DNA of 32,744 nt. Origin: Akkermansiaceae bacterium UBA2367. Its GTDB lineage: Bacteria > Verrucomicrobiota > Verrucomicrobiia > Verrucomicrobiales > DEV007. The notes under the pieces are model-generated. The model saw only the letters and a list, made by a program, of their open reading frames with translations, did not search any database and was not told the origin of the DNA. This document shows, in pieces, positions 15,449 to 23,256 of the stretch. The translations under genes were made by a program, and so were the position numbers. The stretch is from positions 1 through 32,744 of the forward strand of contig DDTJ01000028.1 of NCBI GenBank assembly GCA_002344525.1, in the 5' to 3' direction. How positions within the stretch are numbered: position 1 is the stretch's first letter; each line of letters opens with the position of its first letter.

Positions 15449-16534
15449 ATGGAATCGGTCTCGATCCGTGAATTGAAGCAGCAGTCGGGCGAGGTCTTCC
15501 GACCGTTCCGCTTCCATGCCCAGCTTGAGCGTCGCCTCGAAAAGACGACGAAGACGGGCAATCCCTTCTACGAGCTGGCCTTCGCCGACGCCGAGGAAAG
15601 CCTCGTGCTGCGGGTGTGGAACAACGCGCCCATGTTCGCCACCTGCGGGCAGTTGCGGGCGGGGCAGTTCTTCGAGGTCTCGGGCGAGTTCGGCCTCGGC
15701 GGGGACGGGCGCTCCATCGACGGGCGGAACTGGACGGCGAGAGCCCTCGACGAGGCGGAGACGGCCCTCGTCCTCGGCGGTCCGCCCGAACTGTGCCGCA
15801 AGCAGGAGGAGGACTACGCCTTTCTCGAAACGACCGCCGCCGCCCTCGGCGACCCGCGGCTGCGGGCGCTCTGCACCACCTTCCTTGAGCGCCACGGCAA
15901 GCGCCTCCGCCGCACCGCCGGGGCGCGGGACTACCACCACGCGAGACGCGGCGGCCTCGTCGAGCACGTCGCGCAGATGATGCGCACGGCCATCCAAGTC
16001 TGCGTGGCCTACCCCTTCCTCAACCGGGACCTCCTCCTCGCGGGAGTGCTCTTCCACGATGTCGGCAAGCTCTGGGAGAACGCCTACCAGGAGAGGGGCT
16101 TTTCCATGCCCTACACGGAGATGAGCGAGCTGCTCAGCCACATCCCCCTCGGCATGGAACTGGTGAACCGGCTCTGGCGCGACCTGATCGAGGACGAAAC
16201 CCGGGCCGCCGACTGGGCCGGTCTGGAGCCGGCCTCGGAGCGGGTGCGGCTCCACCTCCTCCACCTCATCGCCTCGCACCATGGCGAGCTGGAGTTCGGC
16301 GCACCCGTCGTTCCGAAGACGCCCGAAGCCCAAGCGCTGCACTACATCGACAATCTCGACGCGAAAATGGAGATGTTCGAGCGCGGCTACCAAGTCGCCG
16401 CCGAATTGGGTGCCCACGTCTACGACCGCGTCCGGCCGCTGCCGGGGCGACTCGTGGCCCCGTTGCCGAAATTCGAGCAGGGGCTGGCCGTGGAGGGGGC
16501 GGAATCCGATGAACCCGCTGCGGAGGAGGAGTGA
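15449..16534 (+). CDS. YhaM-like OB-fold/HD-domain 3'-5' exoribonuclease
   Basis: A 361-residue cytoplasmic protein. It has an N-terminal OB-like nucleic-acid-binding region (about 15-100, with TGNPFYELAFADAEESLVLR) and an HD phosphohydrolase domain. HD ligands: DYHHARRGGLVEHV (161-174), LFHDVGKLWE (201-210, His203-Asp204), LIASHHGELEFGAPV near 275, and YIDNLDAKMEMFE near 305. This matches YhaM, a 3'-5' exoribonuclease best known from Bacillus and relatives (about 314 residues); here the C-terminus carries a further acidic tail (ESDEPAAEEE). The ATG at 15449 begins MESVSIRELKQQ, the usual opening. A TTGCTG/TAGACT promoter-like pair upstream has only a 15-base spacer and is not convincing. Nuclease activity is inferred from family. 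Confidence 0.88.
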   Translation: MESVSIRELKQQSGEVFRPFRFHAQLERRLEKTTKTGNPFYELAFADAEESLVLRVWNNAPMFATCGQLRAGQFFEVSGEFGLGGDGRSIDGRNWTARALDEAETALVLGGPPELCRKQEEDYAFLETTAAALGDPRLRALCTTFLERHGKRLRRTAGARDYHHARRGGLVEHVAQMMRTAIQVCVAYPFLNRDLLLAGVLFHDVGKLWENAYQERGFSMPYTEMSELLSHIPLGMELVNRLWRDLIEDETRAADWAGLEPASERVRLHLLHLIASHHGELEFGAPVVPKTPEAQALHYIDNLDAKMEMFERGYQVAAELGAHVYDRVRPLPGRLVAPLPKFEQGLAVEGAESDEPAAEEE

Positions 16535-16561
16535 GGGCAGCCCCTCCAAGCAGAGCTGTAG

Positions 16562-16581
16562 CGAAGTTCGTGAGAACTTCG
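16562..16581. terminator. Perfect 8-bp hairpin between convergent genes
   Basis: CGAAGTTC (16562-16569), loop GTGA, and GAACTTCG (16574-16581) form a perfect stem with a tight four-base loop. It lies in the 85-base gap where the YhaM-like (+) and SelO (-) genes converge, so it could end transcription from both sides. It lacks T-tracts and may instead be a copy of a dispersed palindrome. Confidence 0.5.
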
Positions 16582-16619
16582 ACGAACGTCCTTGAAACGC
16601 TGATCGGGGAGAAGCGCCA

Positions 16620-18080
16620 TCACGTCCCGCAAAAGGTCGTCCTCACCTCCTCGTGCGGCAGGGGCGGGGCCTCGAACTCGGCGGCGTCCGATTGCTCCTC
16701 GTACGGCCGCCGTAGCACCTCGCGGAGGCGGTGGAAGGGCGTGAAATCCTTTTCCCTCGCCGCCGCGATCACCTCCTCGATGCGGTGGTTGCGGGGGATG
16801 AAGACGGGATTGGCTCTGCGCATCGCCGTGGCCGCCACCTCCGCCGGAACGCCCGCTTCGTCGCGCAGACGCGCACGCCACGTGTCGAGCCAAATCCGGG
16901 CGCTTTCGGGACGGGGAAACTGTGCGAGAAACGCTTCGTCGCGCCCCTCCGCCGCCGCATCGCGCAGATGCCGGAAAGCGAGGGTGAAGTCGAGTCCTTG
17001 CTCCGCCATCAAGGCGAGCAGGCCCTCCGCCAAATCGCCCGCTTGGCCGTCGGGGAATCCGAGCTTGGCGGAGAACACGTCCGCCCAAGCCGCGCGAAAA
17101 CGGTCGGGGAACCCCTCCAGCACCACCGTGACCGCGCGAACCGCTTCCCCTTCGTCGTCCGCCACCAGCGGCAGCAGGGCTTCCGCGAGGCGGGCGAGGT
17201 TCCAATGCGCGATGTTCGGCTGGTTGCCGTAGGCGTAGCGCCCGCCGCGGTCGATGAAGCTGAATTTCTTCGCCGGATCATAGCGGTCGAGGAAGGCGCA
17301 GGGGCCGTAGTCGAGGGTCTCGCCGGAAAGGCTCATGTTGTCCGTGATGACCCCGTGGATGAAGCCGAGGCCCATCCATTGCGCCACGAGGCGGGCTTGC
17401 CTCGCGGCCACGCCTTCGAGCAGGGCTAGGGCGGGGTTTTCCACGTCTGCTTGGTCGGGATAGTGGCGTCGCAGCGCGTAATCGACGAGGATCCGGAGGC
17501 CGTCGGCGTCGCCGCGCGAGGCGAAGTATTCGCAGGTGCCGATGCGCAGGTGCGAGCGGGCCACGCGGGTGAAGACGCCGCCCGGTTCGACCTCCTCGCG
17601 ATAGACCTTGTCCCCGCTCCAGATCGCGGCGAGGGCGCGGGTCGTCGGCACGCCGAGGGCGTGCATCGTTTCGGAGACGAGGTATTCGCGCAGCACCGGA
17701 CCGAGGGCGGAGCGCCCGTCTCCGCGACGGGAGAATGGAGTGGGACCCGAGCCTTTCAACTGGAGGTCGCGATGGAGCCCGTCGCGATGGACGACTTCGC
17801 CGAGGAGGATGGTCCGCCCGTCGCCCAGCACCGGCGAGAAGCCGCCGAACTGGTGACCCGAGTAGGCGGCGGCGAGCGGTTCCGCCCCTTCGGGGACGCG
17901 GTTGCCTGACAAAAACGCCAATCCCTCGTCCGAATCGAGACGGGCGGGGTCGAGACCGAGTTCGTCGGCGAGATCGCGGTTCAGCGCGATCCATTCCGGC
18001 GCGGAAACCGGGGTGGGATCGACGCGGGCGGAGAAGGAGGCCGGAAGGCGGGCGTAGGTGTTGTCGAAGCGGAAGGGCAT
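16620..18080 (-). CDS. selO: Protein adenylyltransferase SelO (YdiU/UPF0061)
   Basis: A 486-residue pseudokinase-fold enzyme that transfers AMP from ATP to Ser, Thr or Tyr of protein targets; in studied bacteria it is linked to oxidative-stress responses. The start MPFRFDNTYARLPASF is the canonical N-terminus, so ATG 18080 is chosen although the frame is open further upstream. Motifs: AYSGHQFGGFSPVLGDGR (72-89), LQLKGSGPTPFSRRGDGRS (107-125, inverted nucleotide-binding lobe), MSETMH-type helix, GVITDNMSLSGETLDYGPCAF (243-263 with catalytic Asp247, Asn248 and metal Asp257). The C-terminus TFCGT keeps Cys at the antepenultimate position where selenocysteine stands in the animal protein. It is complete and divergent from the DUF3817 gene. 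Confidence 0.95.
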   Translation of the reverse strand: MPFRFDNTYARLPASFSARVDPTPVSAPEWIALNRDLADELGLDPARLDSDEGLAFLSGNRVPEGAEPLAAAYSGHQFGGFSPVLGDGRTILLGEVVHRDGLHRDLQLKGSGPTPFSRRGDGRSALGPVLREYLVSETMHALGVPTTRALAAIWSGDKVYREEVEPGGVFTRVARSHLRIGTCEYFASRGDADGLRILVDYALRRHYPDQADVENPALALLEGVAARQARLVAQWMGLGFIHGVITDNMSLSGETLDYGPCAFLDRYDPAKKFSFIDRGGRYAYGNQPNIAHWNLARLAEALLPLVADDEGEAVRAVTVVLEGFPDRFRAAWADVFSAKLGFPDGQAGDLAEGLLALMAEQGLDFTLAFRHLRDAAAEGRDEAFLAQFPRPESARIWLDTWRARLRDEAGVPAEVAATAMRRANPVFIPRNHRIEEVIAAAREKDFTPFHRLREVLRRPYEEQSDAAEFEAPPLPHEEVRTTFCGT

Positions 18081-18258
18081 TTCCGGCAAGCCTACGTCCG
18101 ATCTTGGCGGAAGAAGAGCGGAAATCGAGATAGCAGAGGGCGGCCAAACCGGTCGTTCCGCCGGTAGGGGAGCCCGTCTGCGGCATCCTCCGCGAATCCT
18201 CCCTTTCCTTCCCCGGAACCCGCGCGAGATTGGCCACGCCTTCTCCCTGCCTTCGACC

Positions 18259-18585
18259 ATGCCTTTCCAGCTCCGTTCCTCCGCCATCGACCGGCTCCGC
18301 CTCGCCTCCATCCTCGACGGGATCTCCTACCTCGTCCTCCTCGGCATCGCGATGCCGCTGAAGTATCTCGCGGACCTGCCGCTCGCCGTCCGCATCGTCG
18401 GCTCAGTCCACGGATTGCTCTTCCTTGTGCTCTGCGCCTGTCTCCTCGAAGTCCTGCTGCGGAAACGGCTCTCCTTCGCTTGGTGCCTCGCGGTCTTCCT
18501 CTGCGCCCTCGTCCCTTTCGCGCCTTTCGTCCTGGATCGGAAGTTGCGGAGTTTCCGGGGCGGGCCGAGCTTCAACGGCAAATGA
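18259..18585 (+). CDS. DUF3817 small integral membrane protein
   Basis: A 108-residue protein with three hydrophobic helices. The family signature is clear: RLRLASILDGISYLVLLGIA, then MPLKYL, then AVRIVGSVHGLLFLVLCACL, then a last helix and a basic tail. DUF3817 proteins are widespread small inner-membrane proteins without known function; similar segments occur fused to transporters. The stop TGA overlaps the ATG of the next gene in an ATGA arrangement, so the two are translated together. Confidence 0.9.
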   Translation: MPFQLRSSAIDRLRLASILDGISYLVLLGIAMPLKYLADLPLAVRIVGSVHGLLFLVLCACLLEVLLRKRLSFAWCLAVFLCALVPFAPFVLDRKLRSFRGGPSFNGK

Positions 18586-19688
18586 GCTTTCGGATTTCGC
18601 CCCTCCTCGCAGGATTCGCCACCGCCCTCGCGCTCGTGCCCTCCGCCTCGACCGAAGAAACCCGCGCCCCCGCCGACAAGCGCCCCATGCCCAAGATCAC
18701 CGGATCGGGCGCTCTGCCGCCCTTGCCCGAGGGGGCCTTCACCCTCGTCGTCATCCCCGACACGCAGCACTACACCGGTCTCGGCTGCAAGGGCCGGCTC
18801 GCCTCCGACGGTCCGGTGGAGAACCGGGGCCTCGCCGCGCAGGTCGATTGGATCCTCGAAAACCGCGAGGCGCAGAACATCGTCTTCGTCACCCATGTCG
18901 GCGACATCGTCGAGCAGGACAGGCCCGAGGAATGGACCGTGGCCAAAGCCCATCTCGACCGGCTCCGAGGCGTCGTGCCCTTCAGCTTGACCGTGGGCAA
19001 CCATGACATGAGTCCGAAGGGGGATGCCCGGCTCTTCCAGGAGCATTTCCCGGCGGCCAGCTTCGCGGACTACCCTTGGTATCTCGGCAGCTATTCCCAC
19101 GGTCGCCCCGACCAGCACGTCTCCGCGAACAACGTGAACAGCGCCCAAGTCTTCCGCGCGGACGGTGTCGACTTCCTCCACCTCAGCCTCGAATGCAACG
19201 CGCCCGACGACGTTCTCGCCTGGGCCGACGCCTTGCTGAAGCGGCATCCCGGCCACCGCGTCCTCGTCACCACGCACATGGACCTCGGCGTCGTCGAGAA
19301 GCCCAAGACTGTGGAAGGCTACATCCACGACCCTAAAGGGCGGATGCGCTGGTCGAAAATCCACGGCAAGCGCGGCAACAGCGGCGAGGCGCTGTGGGAG
19401 AAGCTCTTCCGCCACCAGCCGAATCTCGACTTCATCCTCTGCGGCGACCAGAGCCGCGCCACCGCCCTGCGCCTCGACACGGTCGCGGACGACGGCCACA
19501 CCGTGACCTCGCTGCTGAGCGACTACATGAGCGAGCCGGTCCTGCGCCTGATGCGCTTCCTCCCCTCGGAGAACCGCATCGACGCGATCACTTGGCACGT
19601 CCCCGGCCGCTTTCTCGTCGAAGCGACGAACTATGTAAAGGAGCGCGGGCAGCACCAGTTCTCGCTGGAGTTCGAGATGGTGAAGTAA
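18582..19688 (+). CDS. Secreted calcineurin-like metallophosphoesterase
   Basis: A 368-residue exported protein: signal peptide MSFRISPLLAGFATALAL, cleavage likely near PSAST. It is a calcineurin-like phosphoesterase, a two-metal hydrolase of phosphoesters. Metal motifs: FTLVVIPDTQHY (Asp, with Gln in place of the second ligand, as usual in this subgroup), FVTHVGDIVEQ (GD), LTVGNHDMS (GNHD) and LVTTHMD (His). The final GH motif is replaced by ILCGDQSRAT, so one expected histidine is an aspartate. The ATG at 18582 overlaps the preceding stop by four bases. The REP-like repeat at 19713 follows shortly after its stop. Substrate unknown. Confidence 0.87.
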   Translation: MSFRISPLLAGFATALALVPSASTEETRAPADKRPMPKITGSGALPPLPEGAFTLVVIPDTQHYTGLGCKGRLASDGPVENRGLAAQVDWILENREAQNIVFVTHVGDIVEQDRPEEWTVAKAHLDRLRGVVPFSLTVGNHDMSPKGDARLFQEHFPAASFADYPWYLGSYSHGRPDQHVSANNVNSAQVFRADGVDFLHLSLECNAPDDVLAWADALLKRHPGHRVLVTTHMDLGVVEKPKTVEGYIHDPKGRMRWSKIHGKRGNSGEALWEKLFRHQPNLDFILCGDQSRATALRLDTVADDGHTVTSLLSDYMSEPVLRLMRFLPSENRIDAITWHVPGRFLVEATNYVKERGQHQFSLEFEMVK

Positions 19689-19712
19689 CCTCACGCGGCT
19701 GCGACCGGAAGG

Positions 19713-19795
19713 CCAAGGAGGGCCGACATTCCTGTCGGCCGTCAAGCCGGGTTGTGGCAGGACCAGCCGGCCGACAGGAATGTCGGCCCTCTTGG
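19713..19795. repeat. REP-like double palindrome
   Basis: Two units, 19713-19740 and 19769-19795, are inverted copies of each other with a single-base length difference. Each unit holds its own perfect palindrome: GGCCGACA, TTCC or GGAA loop, TGTCGGCC. They flank a 28-base middle, so the whole can fold as one long hairpin or two short ones. Read as protein it gives RQECRPS-like strings on either strand, which I associate with misannotated repeats in Verrucomicrobia. It lies in the 149-base gap between the phosphoesterase and the tandem membrane genes and may stabilise or end the upstream transcript. Confidence 0.85.
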
Positions 19796-19837
19796 ACAAG
19801 TGGATGCGGAGAAGTAGATTGACGAACCCGCAAGCCC

Positions 19838-20260
19838 ATGGACCAAGACCCAAGCACCAAACAAGTCTCCCTCTTGGATCTGGTCGGGATCGGCTACGCC
19901 GTTTTCCTGTTGGCGGCGATCCTCCTGATCATGGCTTCCTCCGTGTTCCTGTGGCGGACCTCGCTGGACCGGCCGAAGTTCATCGACCGCATGTTGACCC
20001 ATGCGATGGTCGGCCTCGCGCTGTGGGCCTTGGCCATGGCCATCGCCAAGTATGGGTTGATGGTTTACAGCGCAAAGGTGAGCCAGTTCGGCATCCATGT
20101 TGACATCAACGAATTGAATCACCAGGATGCGCGCGCCTCCGGGAGGGAGATGCTCGCCCACTTCCTCCTGTTCCTGACGACCTTCCTCGTCGCTTTCATC
20201 GGCATCGTCGCTCAGGCGCGGCGACGGCGGAGCGCCAAAGCAGGGCAGGAACCCGTGTAA
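19838..20260 (+). CDS. Small three-helix membrane protein, tandem paralogue A
   Basis: A 140-residue protein of no family I recognise. It opens MDQDPSTKQVSLLDLVGIGY and has three hydrophobic helices: YAVFLLAAILLIMASSVFLW, VGLALWALAMAIAKYGLMVY and FLLFLTTFLVAFIGIVAQ. The tail is basic (ARRRRSAKAG). The positive-inside rule puts the C-terminus in the cytoplasm. It is clearly homologous to the next gene, sharing ASSVFLWR, SLDR, KFIDR, EMLAH, LLFLT and the RRRR tail. The loop between helices 2 and 3 is polar and is the least conserved part. Base composition is less GC-rich than that of the neighbours. Confidence 0.8.
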   Translation: MDQDPSTKQVSLLDLVGIGYAVFLLAAILLIMASSVFLWRTSLDRPKFIDRMLTHAMVGLALWALAMAIAKYGLMVYSAKVSQFGIHVDINELNHQDARASGREMLAHFLLFLTTFLVAFIGIVAQARRRRSAKAGQEPV

Positions 20261-20271
20261 ACCCTCGCCTC

Positions 20272-20691
20272 ATGGACCAAAATTCCGAAGACACCTACCG
20301 GGTCCCTCTCTTGGATTATCTCGGGAGCGGCTACGCCATTTTCTTGTTGGTGGCAGCCATTCTGATTGTGGCCTCCTCCGTGTTCCTGTGGCGGGCTTCG
20401 CTGGATCGATCCAAGTTCATCGACCGCATCGTGATCCATCTGATGATCGGCCTCTCGCTGTGGGCCATCGCCTTGGCCGTCGTCAAGTTTTGGGTGATGG
20501 CCTACTACGATATGCTGAGGCTGATCGGTGGCCAAGATGATTTCCACTTGATGAAATCCCATCAAGCGGTGGTCGCCGCGATGGAAATGCTCGCCCACTC
20601 CCTCCTGTTCCTGACAGCCTCTCTCGCCGCTTTCATCAGCATTGTCGCGCAAAGACGGCGACGGCGAGCCTCCATCACAGAACCCAAGTAA
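20272..20691 (+). CDS. Small three-helix membrane protein, tandem paralogue B
   Basis: A 139-residue protein starting 11 bases after paralogue A and surely cotranscribed with it. The same plan is seen: MDQNSEDTYRVPLLDYLGSGY, helix YAIFLLVAAILIVASSVFLW, ASLDRSKFIDR, helix IGLSLWAIALAVVKFWVMAY, a variable polar loop, AMEMLAHSLLFLTASLAAF and a basic RRRRRAS tail. The two copies have diverged most in the loop between helices 2 and 3, so that loop may set a partner or complex specificity; this is inference. No known domain recognised. It ends 30 bases before the stop of the convergent opcA. Confidence 0.8.
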   Translation: MDQNSEDTYRVPLLDYLGSGYAIFLLVAAILIVASSVFLWRASLDRSKFIDRIVIHLMIGLSLWAIALAVVKFWVMAYYDMLRLIGGQDDFHLMKSHQAVVAAMEMLAHSLLFLTASLAAFISIVAQRRRRRASITEPK

Positions 20692-20721
20692 ATCAGCGCC
20701 CATCAGCGGTCCCCCACCCCC

Positions 20722-21840
20722 TCACAAAGCCAGCAGCTCCAACACCCCCGGCAAAGTCTGTGCGTGGGTGCGGTTGCGGCCAGCGCGGTTGAGGATGTCG
20801 GCGACGAGGGAGGCGTCGTGGAGACGGCGGGCGGGCAGCCAGTCCTCCTCGATCGCGGCGCCTTCGCGTTTTGTCAGGGTGCGGAGGAAGTCGCGGGTCT
20901 GGCAGCGGCTGATCTCGATCCGCGTCCCGCCGAGGATGAAATCGACTTCGACCCTGCCGCGCCGCTGCGGGTCCAGTTCGTCGAGGCGGATGCGGAAGCC
21001 GTTGCGGGCGCCCTTCCGGCCAGGTCGGCAGACAACCTCGCCGGGCGAGGACGCGGCCCCGTCGATGGCCGCCTCCAGCCTCCCCGCAACCCAAGCGGCG
21101 AGGTAGAGGCTGCTGAGACGATGGCCTTTCGCATGGCGGATCACCACCTCGGTAAGCGAGTCCAGCTCCCGCGCGACGAGGGGCCGGTCGAAGGCGTTCG
21201 CCACGGCGTGCCGGATCGAGTTGAGCCGGGTGAAGGCGAGGTCGTGCATCACGAAGGACGAGGGAGCCTCGCGCTGGCATTCGAGAAGGCGAAGGAAGGG
21301 GTTCCGCGGCGACTCCCAGCCCTCGCTGTCGTAGAGGAGCCGGTCGATGCGCGAGTAAAGCCGCTCCTCGAAGGCGTCGGAAAGCTCCCCGCGCCACCAG
21401 AAGGCGAGCGGCAGATCGGAGTCGAGGTTCGCGAGGACCACGTTGCGCAGCAGGCCCGGCGAGCGGCCCGCGAGGAGGAAGCTGATCTGCTCGGTGCAGA
21501 CGGTCTTCGCCCCGTTGCGGTCGATCTGGCAGTGGGCCTGCACCCAAGCCCGCACCCCGGTCCCGGCGGAGCGCGTGTCGGCGTGGATGAGGAGGGAGCG
21601 GCAGGCCGTCTCGCTCGTGAGCTCGGCGAGGACGGAGGCGTCGCGCTCCAGTTCGGCGGGGTTCTCGTTGTAGAGGGCGAGGTTGATGAGCGAAGCCCGC
21701 GCGATGCCGCTCTGCTCGACCGCGCCGTCCCCTCCGCCCCCGAAGAGCGCCTGGAGGGCCTTCTCGATGCGGCTCAGCTCGACCTCCTCCCCGAGCAGGG
21801 CGAAGGCGGGATGCGGGGTGGGTGGCGCGGCGGTGGTCAT
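20722..21840 (-). CDS. opcA: Glucose-6-phosphate dehydrogenase assembly protein OpcA-like
   Basis: A 372-residue cytoplasmic protein resembling OpcA, which activates or assembles glucose-6-phosphate dehydrogenase in cyanobacteria and actinobacteria. Family features by eye: RAWVQAHCQIDRNGAKTVC followed by TEQISFLLAG; NVVLANLDSDLPLAFWWRG; DRLLYDSEGW; FVMHDLAFTRLNSIR; and a C-terminal half with REL and EVDFILGG. ATG 21840 is chosen because the protein-like sequence begins there; upstream codons in the same frame lie antisense to the M16 gene. OpcA usually neighbours zwf, but zwf is not in this window. It is divergent from the M16 protease gene. Confidence 0.8.
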   Translation of the reverse strand: MTTAAPPTPHPAFALLGEEVELSRIEKALQALFGGGGDGAVEQSGIARASLINLALYNENPAELERDASVLAELTSETACRSLLIHADTRSAGTGVRAWVQAHCQIDRNGAKTVCTEQISFLLAGRSPGLLRNVVLANLDSDLPLAFWWRGELSDAFEERLYSRIDRLLYDSEGWESPRNPFLRLLECQREAPSSFVMHDLAFTRLNSIRHAVANAFDRPLVARELDSLTEVVIRHAKGHRLSSLYLAAWVAGRLEAAIDGAASSPGEVVCRPGRKGARNGFRIRLDELDPQRRGRVEVDFILGGTRIEISRCQTRDFLRTLTKREGAAIEEDWLPARRLHDASLVADILNRAGRNRTHAQTLPGVLELLAL

Positions 21841-21939
21841 GCTCCGCGAGGATAGCCCCGTTTTTCCCGGTGGAAAAGGGAATCGGACTGGAGAAAAGTG
21901 CCTCTCCCGCGCCCACCGCCCCTTCCCCCGAAATCCCCG

Positions 21940-23211
21940 ATGTCCCCCAGCACCCGCGTCCACCGCTTCGACAACGGCGTCCGTCTCGCCACTATCTCGA
22001 TGCCGCACATGGCCAGCGTCGCGATGGGGATCTGGGCCGGGGGCGGCAGCCGCCACGAGACCCCGCGCGAGCACGGCATGGCCCACTTCGTCGAGCACCT
22101 GCTCTTCAAGGGCACGGCGGAGCGCTCCGCCGAGGAGATCTCGCGCCACATCGAAAGCCTCGGGGCCTCCATCGACGGCTTCACCGTCGAGGACCACACC
22201 GCCTACCAGGTGAAGGGGCCGGCGGAGAAATTCGACCGCCTTTTCGAAGTCCTCACCGACCTCTACCGGAATCCCGTCTTCGACCCGACCGAGATCGATT
22301 CGGAGAAACAGGTCATCCGCGAGGAGATCGCGATGGTGCGCGACCAGCCCTCGCAATACCTCGACGACCTCATCAGCGAGGCCGCGTGGGGGAGCGACCA
22401 CCCCCTCGGACGCTCCATCACCGGGACGGAGGAAAGCCTCGAGCGCTTCCGCCGCGCCGAAGTCGAGGATTTCCATTCGCGCGTCTACCGCGGACGCCAC
22501 ACCGTCGTCTCCATCGCGGGCAAGATCGACCACGACACCGTCGCCGCAGCCGTGGCGGAGCGCCTCGGCGACCTGCCCCGTGGCGCGGCGCTCGCGTGCG
22601 AACCGGCCGGACCACCGCAGGCGCGGCACTGCTTCCACGAGGACGGCGGGCAGGAGCAGACGCACCTCGCCCTCTCCTTCCGCAACGTCCACCGCCACGA
22701 TCCGTCGCGCTACGCCCACAAGCTCCTCAACGTCGTCCTCGGCGAGAACATGAGCTCGCGCCTCTTCCAAGCCGTCCGCGAGCAGCTCGGCCTCTGCTAC
22801 GAGGTGCAGAGCGACCTCGTCAGCTTCGCCGACGCCGGGGCGCTGCAAATCTACCTTGCCCTCAGCCCCGAGAACCTCGCCGAGGCGCTCCGCGCCATCT
22901 CCAGCATCCTCGACGACCTCCGCACGCGCGGGGTGCGCGGGAGCGAGTTGGAGGAGGCGAAGTCCTTCGTCATCGGGCAGAACCGCATCAGCTTGGAAAA
23001 CACCTCCTCGCAGATGATGTGGGCGGGCGAGTCGCTGCTCTACTTCGACGACTGGATCGATCCCGAGGACGCCCACCGCCAGCTCGAAAAGGTCACTCTC
23101 GATGACGTTCGCGCCGCCGCCCGAGACGCCTTCGACCCCGACGCCCTCTGCTCCGCTGTGATCGGCCCCGCCGAGTCCCGCAGCGCCCTCGCGCAGTGGC
23201 TGGGGAGGTGA
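21940..23211 (+). CDS. M16 family zinc peptidase
   Basis: A 423-residue peptidase of the pitrilysin/mitochondrial-processing-peptidase family. The inverted zinc motif HFVEH (49-53) lies in GMAHFVEHLLFKGT, and the third ligand Glu129 in EKQVIREEIAM is at the usual 76-residue distance, so the active N-terminal half is intact. The C-terminal half carries the conserved FFNVVLGE-type stretch LLNVVLGENMSSRLFQAVR followed by EQLGLCYEV. There is no signal peptide, so it is likely cytoplasmic and active as a dimer; its targets are unknown, with peptide turnover plausible. Start 21940 (MSPSTRVHRFDNGVRLA) matches the family N-terminus. Confidence 0.95.
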   Translation: MSPSTRVHRFDNGVRLATISMPHMASVAMGIWAGGGSRHETPREHGMAHFVEHLLFKGTAERSAEEISRHIESLGASIDGFTVEDHTAYQVKGPAEKFDRLFEVLTDLYRNPVFDPTEIDSEKQVIREEIAMVRDQPSQYLDDLISEAAWGSDHPLGRSITGTEESLERFRRAEVEDFHSRVYRGRHTVVSIAGKIDHDTVAAAVAERLGDLPRGAALACEPAGPPQARHCFHEDGGQEQTHLALSFRNVHRHDPSRYAHKLLNVVLGENMSSRLFQAVREQLGLCYEVQSDLVSFADAGALQIYLALSPENLAEALRAISSILDDLRTRGVRGSELEEAKSFVIGQNRISLENTSSQMMWAGESLLYFDDWIDPEDAHRQLEKVTLDDVRAAARDAFDPDALCSAVIGPAESRSALAQWLGR

Positions 23212-23256
23212 ACCCGACACTGTCTCCCCGCCCGCCGAAGGGGGTCCAACAGGGGG

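Noticed and set aside
15338..16549. Upstream extension of the MobA-FdhD frame
   Set aside because: It is antisense to the YhaM-like gene, which has all its motifs. The MobA nucleotide loop starts within a few residues of the ATG at 15337.
19588..19860. Short frames through the double palindrome giving RHSCRP and RQECRPS strings
   Set aside because: They are translations of the repeat itself, present on both strands, with no plausible start context.
21841..23220. Upstream extension of the opcA frame
   Set aside because: It is antisense to the complete M16 protease, and the family-like sequence begins only at 21840.
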